The translations under genes and the position numbers were made by a program. The notes under the pieces are model-generated. The model did not search any database. It saw nothing but the letters and a program-made list of their open reading frames with translations, and was not told the origin of the DNA. A stretch of 6,272 nt of DNA from Gemmatimonadota bacterium (GTDB taxonomy: Bacteria; ARS69). Location: positions 1-6,272 of the forward strand of contig BQJX01000181.1 in the NCBI GenBank assembly GCA_021604925.1, read 5' to 3'. Shown piece by piece: positions 1 through 4,506 of the stretch (its first letter is position 1; every line of letters starts with the position of its first letter).

Positions 1-18
1 CGATTCGGCGCCTCGCCT

Positions 19-23
19 AGGAA
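19..23 (+). promoter_or_regulatory. Ribosome binding site of the HEPN-like gene
   Basis: An AGGAA stretch lies 7 bases before the ATG at 31, which fits a Shine-Dalgarno site and supports that start. Only 30 bases of upstream sequence are visible, so no promoter can be assessed. Confidence 0.5.
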
Positions 24-30
24 TACGACG

Positions 31-1101
31 ATGCCACCGACAACCAAGCGGAATCACTGCTACTCCTGTTTCTTTCCGGTCTTCGGTCTAGAGGTCGGAA
101 GGGATCTGGGACATGAGATCGAAATTGGGCGTGTCACGTTCGTTGACGCGCAATCAGTCTTGAGGCGCAGACGACGTTTCCAGATTCATCGCGAACCAGG
201 ATACTATCGCAAGTCCAAGTACTGGCGAGAGAAACTCTTCTCAGAGTCAGCGACGTACGCCCTGGTTCGTAATCGCCGTGATCCTGATTCGAATCGATTC
301 GACTCCGAGCGACGGATGGCGCGGGACGCGCTGATGATCGTGGCCTCCACGTTTCGAGTCACTTCACCGAGGGGGCGATTCGAAGCTTCTATGCGACCCC
401 CAGTGCCAGATGATCTCGTAGAATCTGCAGTCGCATTCCGTCACAAGTCTCCACAATGGACGTCATCGCTCAGCTGCTTTCGTCCGACATCGACTTACAA
501 GCTCGATGCGTTGTGGATGAAGAACGCGAGAGAATCGGGGTTCTTCCGGTTCCTCCGCCTTATCAATGGGGGCAAATCTTCGGTAAGCGACAGCTGGACT
601 ACGGCACTACGCCGGAGCGCAGTACTGCACGGTCGAAGCTACGTTTCGCACGATCTCTTCGAGGCATTCATCCTCAACATGATCGCGATCGAGTGCCTTC
701 TCTGTAAACGGGGGGACAAGTTCTCCGATCTCTTCCCAAAGAGGCTGACATCTCTGTTTGGATGGCTTGACGAAGACAATAGGGACACTTGGAGCAAGAT
801 CGCTGAACGCCTCTATAGCCTCCGCTGCTCGCTGGTACACGACGGCCTATCCGGCGACATCACCGTAGCAGACCTCCTCAATTCAGACGCCGTCCTCGGA
901 AACCTTCAGGACAACATCTGGATGAACCTGACTCGATTCCCTACCAAGGATTCCCTGTTAAGGTATCTCGATGAGGTGCAAGCGCGCCACCTTCTCGGAA
1001 TGAGGGTCTGGCGAAAGAAGGACAACCTCGTTTTCCACCACCGACCCATCACAGATCGCCAGATCATTCTACTTGAGGAGTACTTCGAGGTTGGCGCCTA
1101 A
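31..1101 (+). CDS. Apea/HEPN-like domain protein, function unknown
   Basis: This is a 356-aa protein of no firmly recognised family. Seen: a basic N-terminal half with a run of arginines at residues 45-49, then a helical C-terminal half at about 205-320. That half contains a hydrophobic helix with an Ile-Glu-Cys-Leu-Leu pattern (residues 218-224) and, about 40 residues later, Arg-Cys-Ser-Leu-Val-His-Asp-Gly, with R265 and H270 forming an R-x4-H signature. Known: R-x4-6-H in such a helix is the active-site motif of HEPN ribonucleases, and the 'IE.L ... R..LVH.G' layout is typical of Apea-like HEPN domains found in anti-phage and abortive-infection proteins. Inferred: a possible RNase or RNA-binding defence protein, acting in the cytoplasm (no signal peptide or membrane segment is evident). 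The ATG at 31 is preceded by AGGAA. The gene appears complete and faces a truncated minus-strand gene. The N-terminal domain is unrecognised; a non-catalytic HEPN-like protein is possible. Confidence 0.75.
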   Translation: MPPTTKRNHCYSCFFPVFGLEVGRDLGHEIEIGRVTFVDAQSVLRRRRRFQIHREPGYYRKSKYWREKLFSESATYALVRNRRDPDSNRFDSERRMARDALMIVASTFRVTSPRGRFEASMRPPVPDDLVESAVAFRHKSPQWTSSLSCFRPTSTYKLDALWMKNARESGFFRFLRLINGGKSSVSDSWTTALRRSAVLHGRSYVSHDLFEAFILNMIAIECLLCKRGDKFSDLFPKRLTSLFGWLDEDNRDTWSKIAERLYSLRCSLVHDGLSGDITVADLLNSDAVLGNLQDNIWMNLTRFPTKDSLLRYLDEVQARHLLGMRVWRKKDNLVFHHRPITDRQIILLEEYFEVGA

Positions 1102-1173
1102 GCAGACGGGCCAAATACGCGCACCGCGCGAGCGCGTCCCGAAGCCGTACAAAGCGTCGCACTCAAAACGACC

Positions 1174-1312
1174 TCAGGACAATCCAGCAAGCTCTCTAAG
1201 CGCCCGAAGCACGCGATCGGCAGCGTCTACCAGATCGGTGCCCGCATACCCCCCCAGGAACGCTCCCTCGTGCAGGATGACGTTGCGATACTCCACTGCG
1301 TACTTGTAGTCC
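1174..1312 (-). pseudogene. C-terminal fragment of an interrupted gene with R-x4-H motif
   Basis: Reading the minus strand from the edge of the insertion sequence gives about 46 codons ending in TGA at 1176-1174. The residues run Asp-Tyr-Lys-Tyr-Ala-Val-Glu-Tyr-Arg-Asn-Val-Ile-Leu-His-Glu-Gly, then a Gly-rich turn and an amphipathic Leu/Ala/Arg helix. The frame hits a stop (1317-1315) as soon as it enters the element, which fits a gene cut by the insertion. The Arg-Asn-Val-Ile-Leu-His segment is another R-x4-H, so this may be the end of a HEPN-type or other small helical protein; the family cannot be named from 46 residues. It converges on the 31-1101 gene with 72 bp between stop codons. No clear rho-independent terminator with a T-run is visible in that gap. 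The rest of the gene should lie past the other end of the mobile cluster. Confidence 0.55.
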
Positions 1313-1325
1313 TGTCACGGGTCAC

Positions 1326-1365
1326 TTCAAAACCGGCCACCGAGGGTCGATTCAAAACCGGCCAC
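1326..1365. repeat. Two 15-bp direct terminal repeats of element A
   Basis: The sequence TTCAAAACCGGCCAC occurs at 1326-1340 and again at 1351-1365, with a 25-bp period. On the minus strand these read GTGGCCGGTTTTGAA, immediately after the istB stop. Multiple short repeats at the ends are typical of IS21-family elements and serve as transposase binding sites. Confidence 0.85.
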
Positions 1366-1383
1366 TCGATCCCTGCCTGAGAT

Positions 1384-1635
1384 TTACGACTTGCCGTCCT
1401 TCTTGGCAACCGCCTTGCCTTTGAGACGGTAGCTCTTGCCGGTGATTTGGATGACCTCGGCGTGCTGGAGGAAGCGGTCCAGGATTGCGGTGGCCGACGG
1501 TACGTCCTGCAAGAGCTTGCCCCATTCCTCGATCGGTCGGTTGGACGTCATGATCGTGGAGCGCAGCTCGTGGCGTCGCATGATGACCTCGAAGAGATGC
1601 TCGCCGGCGTTCTTCGGGAGCTTGTTCAACGACAA
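1384..1635 (-). pseudogene. istB: Truncated istB (element A), C-terminal third only
   Basis: IstB is the AAA+ ATPase helper of IS21 transposition, assisting the IstA transposase in target selection. Only 83 residues remain, against roughly 240-260 in full family members. Visible are the segment just after Walker B (Leu-Pro-Lys-Asn-Ala-Gly-Glu), the helix Phe-Glu-Val-Ile-Met-Arg-Arg, the sensor-like strand Ser-Thr-Ile-Met-Thr-Ser-Asn-Arg-Pro, Glu-Trp-Gly-Lys, and the closing Leu-Asp-Arg-Phe-Leu-Gln-His-Ala-Glu-Val-Ile. The Walker A loop and Walker B aspartates are missing. The codon expected to encode the Walker B Asp (1638-1636) is a TAG stop. The only usable start is a TTG at 1635, which is the break point and not a genuine start. 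The sequence differs clearly from the other two IstB proteins in the window, so it belongs to a separate IS21 lineage. Confidence 0.85.
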
Positions 1636-1656
1636 CTAGAAATCCGTTTCAACGAC
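1625..1656. repeat. 9-bp direct repeat at the A/C junction
   Basis: TTCAACGAC occurs at 1625-1633, inside element A's istB, and again at 1648-1656, just beyond the break. The two copies are 23 bp apart and straddle the A/C boundary. This may be a terminal repeat of C, a remnant of the join, or chance. Confidence 0.4.
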
Positions 1657-1727
1657 GATTATTTTTCCCCACGCGACAACCTGATTTCACTCCTACATCG
1701 ATCCTTTGCTGAGCACCCTGCGGACCA

Positions 1728-1740
1728 GTCGCAAGGCGAC
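1728..1740. repeat. Short hairpin, 5-bp stem, 3-nt loop
   Basis: GTCGC and GCGAC pair around an AAG loop. An outer pair GATCC (1700-1704) and GGATC (1741-1745) partly encloses it. It is the leftmost of four stem-loops in this tail. Confidence 0.45.
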
Positions 1741-1762
1741 GGATCAGACGGGATGGGGTCAC

Positions 1763-1787
1763 AGGGGAAGGGCAGCGCTCTTCCCCT
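1763..1787. repeat. GC-rich hairpin, 8-bp stem
   Basis: AGGGGAAG (1763-1770) pairs perfectly with CTTCCCCT (1780-1787) around a 9-nt loop that contains AGCGCT. No run of T follows on the minus strand, so a classical intrinsic terminator for istB is not shown; it could act as a weak bidirectional terminator or an RNA-stability element. Confidence 0.55.
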
Positions 1788-1800
1788 TTCTGTTGGGGGA

Positions 1801-1845
1801 GCCGCGCTGAGCGAGCCGTCCGGAGTAGCTCAGGTGAAGCGCGGC
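1801..1845. repeat. Long imperfect inverted repeat, 45 bp
   Basis: GCCGCGCT (1801-1808) is the exact reverse complement of AGCGCGGC (1838-1845). Inside it, TGAGC (1808-1812) pairs with GCTCA (1828-1832), sharing base 1808 with the outer arm. Together they give a two-part stem with a small asymmetric bulge and a ~15-nt apical loop. Confidence 0.6.
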
Positions 1846-1848
1846 GGT

Positions 1849-1867
1849 CCGGGGGCGTAGCCCCCGG
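1849..1867. repeat. Very strong hairpin, 8-bp stem, 3-nt loop
   Basis: CCGGGGGC (1849-1856) pairs with GCCCCCGG (1860-1867) around a GTA loop. It starts 3 bp after the 1801-1845 inverted repeat. Its 13-base core (1852-1864) is identical to a hairpin in the tail of element B at 3669-3681. It is the first strong structure an istB transcript would meet, 72 bases past the stop codon, and may act as a terminator or 3'-end protector, though no T-run follows. Confidence 0.7.
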
Positions 1868-1938
1868 GAGGTGGGGGGCCTGGGGGGAGGAGACTAATAA
1901 CTTGTGGATAACTCTTCGCCCATCAGTTCGCTTGTACA

Positions 1939-2721
1939 TCACGCTGTCTCCTTCTGACTGACTTCGCCCTTCTTACGTTGCTTCGCCTTGTCGACGCGAT
2001 AACTCGGGATGTTCAGTTCGAGGATGACGCTGTGGTGGACAAGTCGATCGATTGCTGCCGCAGTAGTCATCGCGTCCTTGAAGATTGCCTCCCACTTGGA
2101 GAACGGGAGGTTGCTCGAGATCATGACGCTGCCCCGTTCGTATCGATCCGCCAGCAGCGTAAACAAGACCTCCATCTCTTCGCGGCTCTGCTGCACGTAG
2201 CCGATGTCGTCAATGAGTACGGCGTCGAACTTGCCCAGGCGCTTCAGCAGGCGTGCGAGCTTGAGGTCGCGTTTGGCGATCAACAGTTGTTGCACGAGAA
2301 GGTTGCAAGGCGTCATGAGCACACGGCGCCCCTGATGGATCAGTTCATGTGCGAGCGCGCACAGGAGGTGCGTCTTGCCGGAACCGGGATTTCCGAAGGC
2401 CAGCACGTTCTCACAGCGGTCAAGGAAACACCCTTCCATCAGTGTCTTGATTTGCTGTTTCGCTTTTCGTGGCAGCCGGTCGAGTTCGAACGTACCGAGA
2501 TTCTTCTCGAGAGGTAGCTTCGACTCCTTCAAGAAGCGCCGTACGCGGTTGTTGCGACGCATCTCGACCTCGGCTTCGACGAGATCGAGGAGGTATCGTT
2601 CGTAGCTGAGTGATTCCTGCTCCGCTTTGCGCGCAGATTCCTCGAAGCCCTCGCGGATGGATGGCAGGTGCAAGGCGCGCAGATGGTCAGTTAGCAGCGA
2701 GTTGGGATCTTGCGCCTTCAT
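1939..2721 (-). CDS. istB: IstB-type AAA+ ATPase, IS21 helper of transposition (element C)
   Basis: A complete 260-aa IstB-family ATPase, the DnaC-like helper that works with IstA in IS21 transposition. Residues 1-90 form the N-terminal helical region (Leu-Arg-Ala-Leu-His-Leu ... Tyr-Leu-Leu-Asp-Leu-Val-Glu-Ala-Glu). The Walker A loop Gly-Asn-Pro-Gly-Ser-Gly-Lys-Thr is at about 110-117, Walker B Ala-Val-Leu-Ile-Asp-Asp at about 167-172, a sensor-like Met-Ile-Ser-Ser-Asn at about 200-204, and Ala-Ile-Asp-Arg-Leu-Val-His-His near 223-230. Length is normal and all motifs are present, so the protein is probably functional. The ATG at 2721 is chosen because a perfect GGAGGT lies 6 bases upstream and it overlaps the upstream istA stop as TGATG, implying translational coupling; a GTG one codon earlier is less well spaced. 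Its partner istA is broken, so expression would depend on read-through from element B or on trans-supply. Confidence 0.93.
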   Translation of the reverse strand: MKAQDPNSLLTDHLRALHLPSIREGFEESARKAEQESLSYERYLLDLVEAEVEMRRNNRVRRFLKESKLPLEKNLGTFELDRLPRKAKQQIKTLMEGCFLDRCENVLAFGNPGSGKTHLLCALAHELIHQGRRVLMTPCNLLVQQLLIAKRDLKLARLLKRLGKFDAVLIDDIGYVQQSREEMEVLFTLLADRYERGSVMISSNLPFSKWEAIFKDAMTTAAAIDRLVHHSVILELNIPSYRVDKAKQRKKGEVSQKETA

Positions 2722-3398
2722 CACGCCACCTCCATCGTGCAGAACAAAGCGTCATACTGGCTGAGCTCAACCTGCGTGACCTGGACTTCATACAGGAAGG
2801 GAACCGCATCGCATGCGAGTACCTTGTCCTTGATCCCCTTGAAGGTAATCGGCTCATCTCGATCGAAGGCGCTCGCAATAGCGCCGTCCACTGAAGCCTC
2901 TCCTTGCTTGGCGGCAAGTTCGAGGATCTGCAGGTACTCGCGAACCGGACGATCTGAGCGCTCACCAATGCTGTCGTACGCCATTCGGAAGCGGCTCGTC
3001 GGGAACAGATCGTCCCTGTATCGGTAGTTGGCAAACGCACCGGGCTTGCGAACCAGCCAGTCGATGATGTGGCGATACTCGATTCGATGATGCCCCCGCC
3101 CCCGAAGCCGGGGTAACTGATCCACACATCTCTGCGCATACCAGACCTCGAGGTGCTCGGCGTGCAGACGGACATCTACTTGCTCGCCGATCAGTCGGCT
3201 CGATACGGAGTAGGTGTTGTTCTGTACACGGATTGTACTGCTCGGACGCACGCGCATCGTCAGCCGCCGGCAGCTATCGAGCCTGCACTGAGGTAGCCGA
3301 CGCAACACGCGGACCTCTTCTTGGAAGCGGGCATGCCGGCCAGCGTTTCGCTGAGCAAGAACATCATCGAGGAACTTCGCGTACTCTTCGCGACTGTC
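2721..3398 (-). pseudogene. istA: istA transposase of element C, 3' half, interrupted by element B
   Basis: The final 225 codons of an IS21 IstA transposase. The element-C frame begins at Asp-Ser-Arg-Glu-Glu-Tyr-Ala-Lys-Phe-Leu, right after the last base of element B. It continues through Gln-Arg-Asn-Ala-Gly-Arg (the usual end of the catalytic core), the linker Arg-Leu-Pro ... Arg-Leu-Asp, and a Mu-transposase-C-terminal-like beta domain (Ile-Arg-Val-Gln-Asn-Asn-Thr-Tyr-Ser-Val, then Glu-Val-Trp-Tyr). It ends with a helical tail (Tyr-Leu-Gln-Ile-Leu-Glu-Leu-Ala) and TGA at 2723-2721. The N-terminal helix-turn-helix and all three DDE residues are absent. The frame stays open upstream to 3605, but those residues are translated from element B's terminal repeats and are not IstA. 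The stop overlaps the istB start. It is not catalytic in this form. Confidence 0.88.
2728..2733 (-). promoter_or_regulatory. Shine-Dalgarno site of element C istB
   Basis: GGAGGT on the minus strand ends 6 bases before the ATG at 2721. It sits within the last codons of istA and decides between the ATG at 2721 and the GTG at 2724. Confidence 0.75.
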
Positions 3399-3490
3399 TG
3401 CGTAATCCGGCGAGATCGGACAGCTATTCCGGCGCTGGTCGGACACGGATTCCGGCGTTGCTCGGACACTCGTTCCGGCTCGCTCGGACG
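3399..3490. repeat. Left-end terminal repeats of element B (four copies)
   Basis: Four imperfect copies of ATTCCGG-(6 to 9 nt)-CGGACA are spaced about 22-25 bp apart: CCGG at 3407, 3429, 3452 and 3475, each followed by CGGAC. They are the reverse complement of the repeats at the other end. These are the likely IstA binding sites at the 3' end of the element. Confidence 0.85.
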
Positions 3491-3526
3491 TGCTGACGCC
3501 GATGGCGGCGCACGCGACGGGCTGAG

Positions 3527-3539
3527 TCGCCGAAGGCGA
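3527..3539. repeat. Short hairpin, 5-bp stem, 3-nt loop
   Basis: TCGCC pairs with GGCGA around GAA. It is the outermost stem-loop in the tail of element B, close to the terminal repeats. Confidence 0.5.
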
Positions 3540-3600
3540 GTATACCCGATCGCTCTCGCGTGACAACGCGACGTCGTCGAGTGGCCTGGGGGAGCCGCTG

Positions 3601-3630
3601 CACACCGGCCTTCCGGATTGCCAGGGTGTG
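3601..3630. repeat. Imperfect inverted repeat, 30 bp
   Basis: CACACC (3601-3606) pairs with GGTGTG (3625-3630), and GGC/GCC can extend the stem inward after a small bulge. It lies directly before the two GC-rich hairpins. Confidence 0.5.
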
Positions 3631-3641
3631 TTGCAGCGGCC

Positions 3642-3681
3642 GGGGCGAAGCCCCCACCAGAAGGCAGCGGGGCGTAGCCCC
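3642..3681. repeat. Tandem pair of GGGGC/GCCCC hairpins
   Basis: GGGGC-GAA-GCCCC (3642-3654) is followed 14 bp later by GGGGC-GTA-GCCCC (3669-3681). The two differ by one loop base, and the second is identical to the core of the 1849-1867 hairpin of element C. They begin about 50 bases past the istB stop on the minus strand, a position suited to ending or protecting the istAB transcript. No T-run follows. Confidence 0.65.
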
Positions 3682-3732
3682 TCCGCATAGATCTGTTCTC
3701 GGAAGCGAAGCGACGCGTCCAGCCCCGCCCGT

Positions 3733-4506
3733 TCATTTCTTGGACCCCGCGTTCGCCTTCCTCATCGATTCGCCGTCGAGCTCCAGGCGGTAGGCGCCGT
3801 GGACGATGCGGTCGAGGATCGCGTCGGCGAGCGTCGCGTTGCCGACAGCGTCGTGCCACTTGCCGACCGGGAGCTGGCTCGTGACGACAAGCGAGCCACG
3901 CCCCTGTCGCTCCTCGAGGATCTCCAGTAGTTCGAGTCGATCGTTGTCCTCGAGCGGCGCCAGTCCCCAGTCGTCAAGGATCAAGACGCTCGCCTTGGCG
4001 ATTGCGTTCATCAGGCGCGGGTAGCGCCCATCGCCGCGAGCCACCGCGAGATCACGGAAGAGACGCGGCACGCGGTACTGAAGCGCCGAGAAGCCGTTGA
4101 CGCACGCTCGATGTGCCAGGGCCTGCGCGAGGAAGGTCTTGCCGACGCCGGTCGGGCCGGTGATCAGCACGTGCAGCCGCTCTCGGATCCACTGGCAGGT
4201 GCCAAGCGTCTTCATGACGGACCGATCCAGCCCACGACGGTGCCGGTAGTTGACATCCTCCATGCACGCCATCGGGCTCAGCTTGGCCTTCTTGATCCGG
4301 GTCTGCAGCCGGCGGTTGTCCCGGTACGTAGTCTCGCGGTCGACGAGGAGTCCGAAGCGCTCCTCGAAAGTCATCTCGGCAAAGTCGTCGCCGGCGAGTT
4401 GTTCCTCGAGCGCTTGACTCATCCCTTGCAATCTGAGCTCTCGCAGTTTATCCAGTGTGACGTTGCTGATCATAGCGGAGGTCTCCTTCTTCGCTTTGGT
4501 TGTCAT
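3733..4506 (-). CDS. istB: IstB-type AAA+ ATPase, IS21 helper of transposition (element B)
   Basis: A complete 257-aa IstB, the ATPase partner of the IstA encoded just upstream. Helical N-terminal part (Thr-Leu-Asp-Lys-Leu-Arg-Glu-Leu at 17-24, and the Phe-Gly-Leu-Leu-Val-Asp-Arg-Glu segment at 51-58), Walker A Gly-Pro-Thr-Gly-Val-Gly-Lys-Thr at 117-124, Walker B Val-Leu-Ile-Leu-Asp-Asp at 174-179, sensor-like Val-Val-Thr-Ser-Gln at 207-211, and Ile-Leu-Asp-Arg-Ile-Val-His-Gly near 230-237. All ATPase motifs are present. The start at 4506 overlaps the istA stop as ATGA, a classic coupling arrangement. An alternative ATG at 4473 has an AAGGAG 9 bases upstream and would give 246 aa starting just before the conserved Thr-Leu-Asp-Lys. 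The frame stays open up to 4821, but that part is antisense-like translation of istA in another frame. Sequence differs strongly from the element C IstB. Confidence 0.93.
   Translation of the reverse strand: MTTKAKKETSAMISNVTLDKLRELRLQGMSQALEEQLAGDDFAEMTFEERFGLLVDRETTYRDNRRLQTRIKKAKLSPMACMEDVNYRHRRGLDRSVMKTLGTCQWIRERLHVLITGPTGVGKTFLAQALAHRACVNGFSALQYRVPRLFRDLAVARGDGRYPRLMNAIAKASVLILDDWGLAPLEDNDRLELLEILEERQGRGSLVVTSQLPVGKWHDAVGNATLADAILDRIVHGAYRLELDGESMRKANAGSKK
4483..4488 (-). promoter_or_regulatory. Internal Shine-Dalgarno for alternative istB start
   Basis: AAGGAG on the minus strand lies 9 bases before the ATG at 4473. The upstream ATG at 4506 has no good Shine-Dalgarno and relies on coupling. 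This site therefore makes 4473 a real competitor for the istB start of element B. Confidence 0.55.

Larger units (their letters stand above)
1313..1635 (-). mobile_element. IS21-family element A, 3' remnant
   Basis: This is the 3' end of an IS21-like element. It starts on the plus strand with the terminal TG at 1313-1314, carries two 15-bp terminal repeats, and holds the last 83 codons of an istB. It ends abruptly at 1635/1636, where the conserved IstB frame breaks and an in-frame TAG appears. The istA and the first two thirds of istB are absent from the window. IS21 ends typically have TG...CA termini and repeated sequences near the ends, as here. This remnant cannot transpose by itself. Confidence 0.8.
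1636..1938. other. Non-coding, stem-loop-rich tail of element C
   Basis: These 303 bp lie between the istB stop of element C and the A remnant. No credible gene is seen: the open frames here are low-complexity or mirror other features. The left part (1636-1695) is AT-richer. From 1700 to 1867 there are four consecutive inverted repeats (listed separately). The stretch 1868-1890 is G-rich, and the last part leads into the istB stop. The outer end of C should be at or near 1636, but no clear TG terminus is visible there, so the boundary is unresolved. Confidence 0.6.
1636..3398 (-). mobile_element. IS21-family element C, interrupted 3' half
   Basis: C comprises the 3' half of istA, a complete istB and a structured non-coding tail, all on the minus strand. 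Its right side is cut by element B at 3398/3399 in the middle of istA. Its left side abuts the element A remnant at about 1636. The left boundary is inferred from the loss of A's IstB frame, not from a recognised terminus. The catalytic DDE half of istA is not in the window and is predicted beyond the right edge. As it stands, C cannot make a full transposase. Confidence 0.7.
3491..3732. other. Non-coding, stem-loop-rich tail of element B
   Basis: These 242 bp separate the istB stop from the terminal repeats. No gene is supported. Four short inverted repeats are visible: TCGCC/GGCGA (3527-3539), CACACC/GGTGTG (3601-3630) and two GGGGC/GCCCC hairpins (3642-3654, 3669-3681). The layout resembles the tail of element C. 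Confidence 0.6.

Noticed and set aside
456..840. Open frames at 456-707 (+) and 607-840 (-) within the HEPN-like gene
   Set aside because: They overlap the longer gene in other frames and have no domain or separate ribosome site.
1763..1867. Classical rho-independent terminators
   Set aside because: The stems are strong but no T-run follows on either strand, so they are listed as hairpins only.
1649..1942. 97-aa minus-strand open frame between istB of C and the A remnant
   Set aside because: It is Arg/Pro/Ser-rich, covers the stem-loop array, and has no recognisable domain or convincing ribosome site.
1447..2517. Plus-strand open frames at 1447-1860 and 1978-2517
   Set aside because: They are antisense shadows of the istB genes; the first also runs through the hairpin region.
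3399..3605. N-terminal extension of the 2721-3605 open frame as part of IstA
   Set aside because: These residues are translated from the end of element B (terminal repeats and tail); the IstA similarity starts exactly at 3398.
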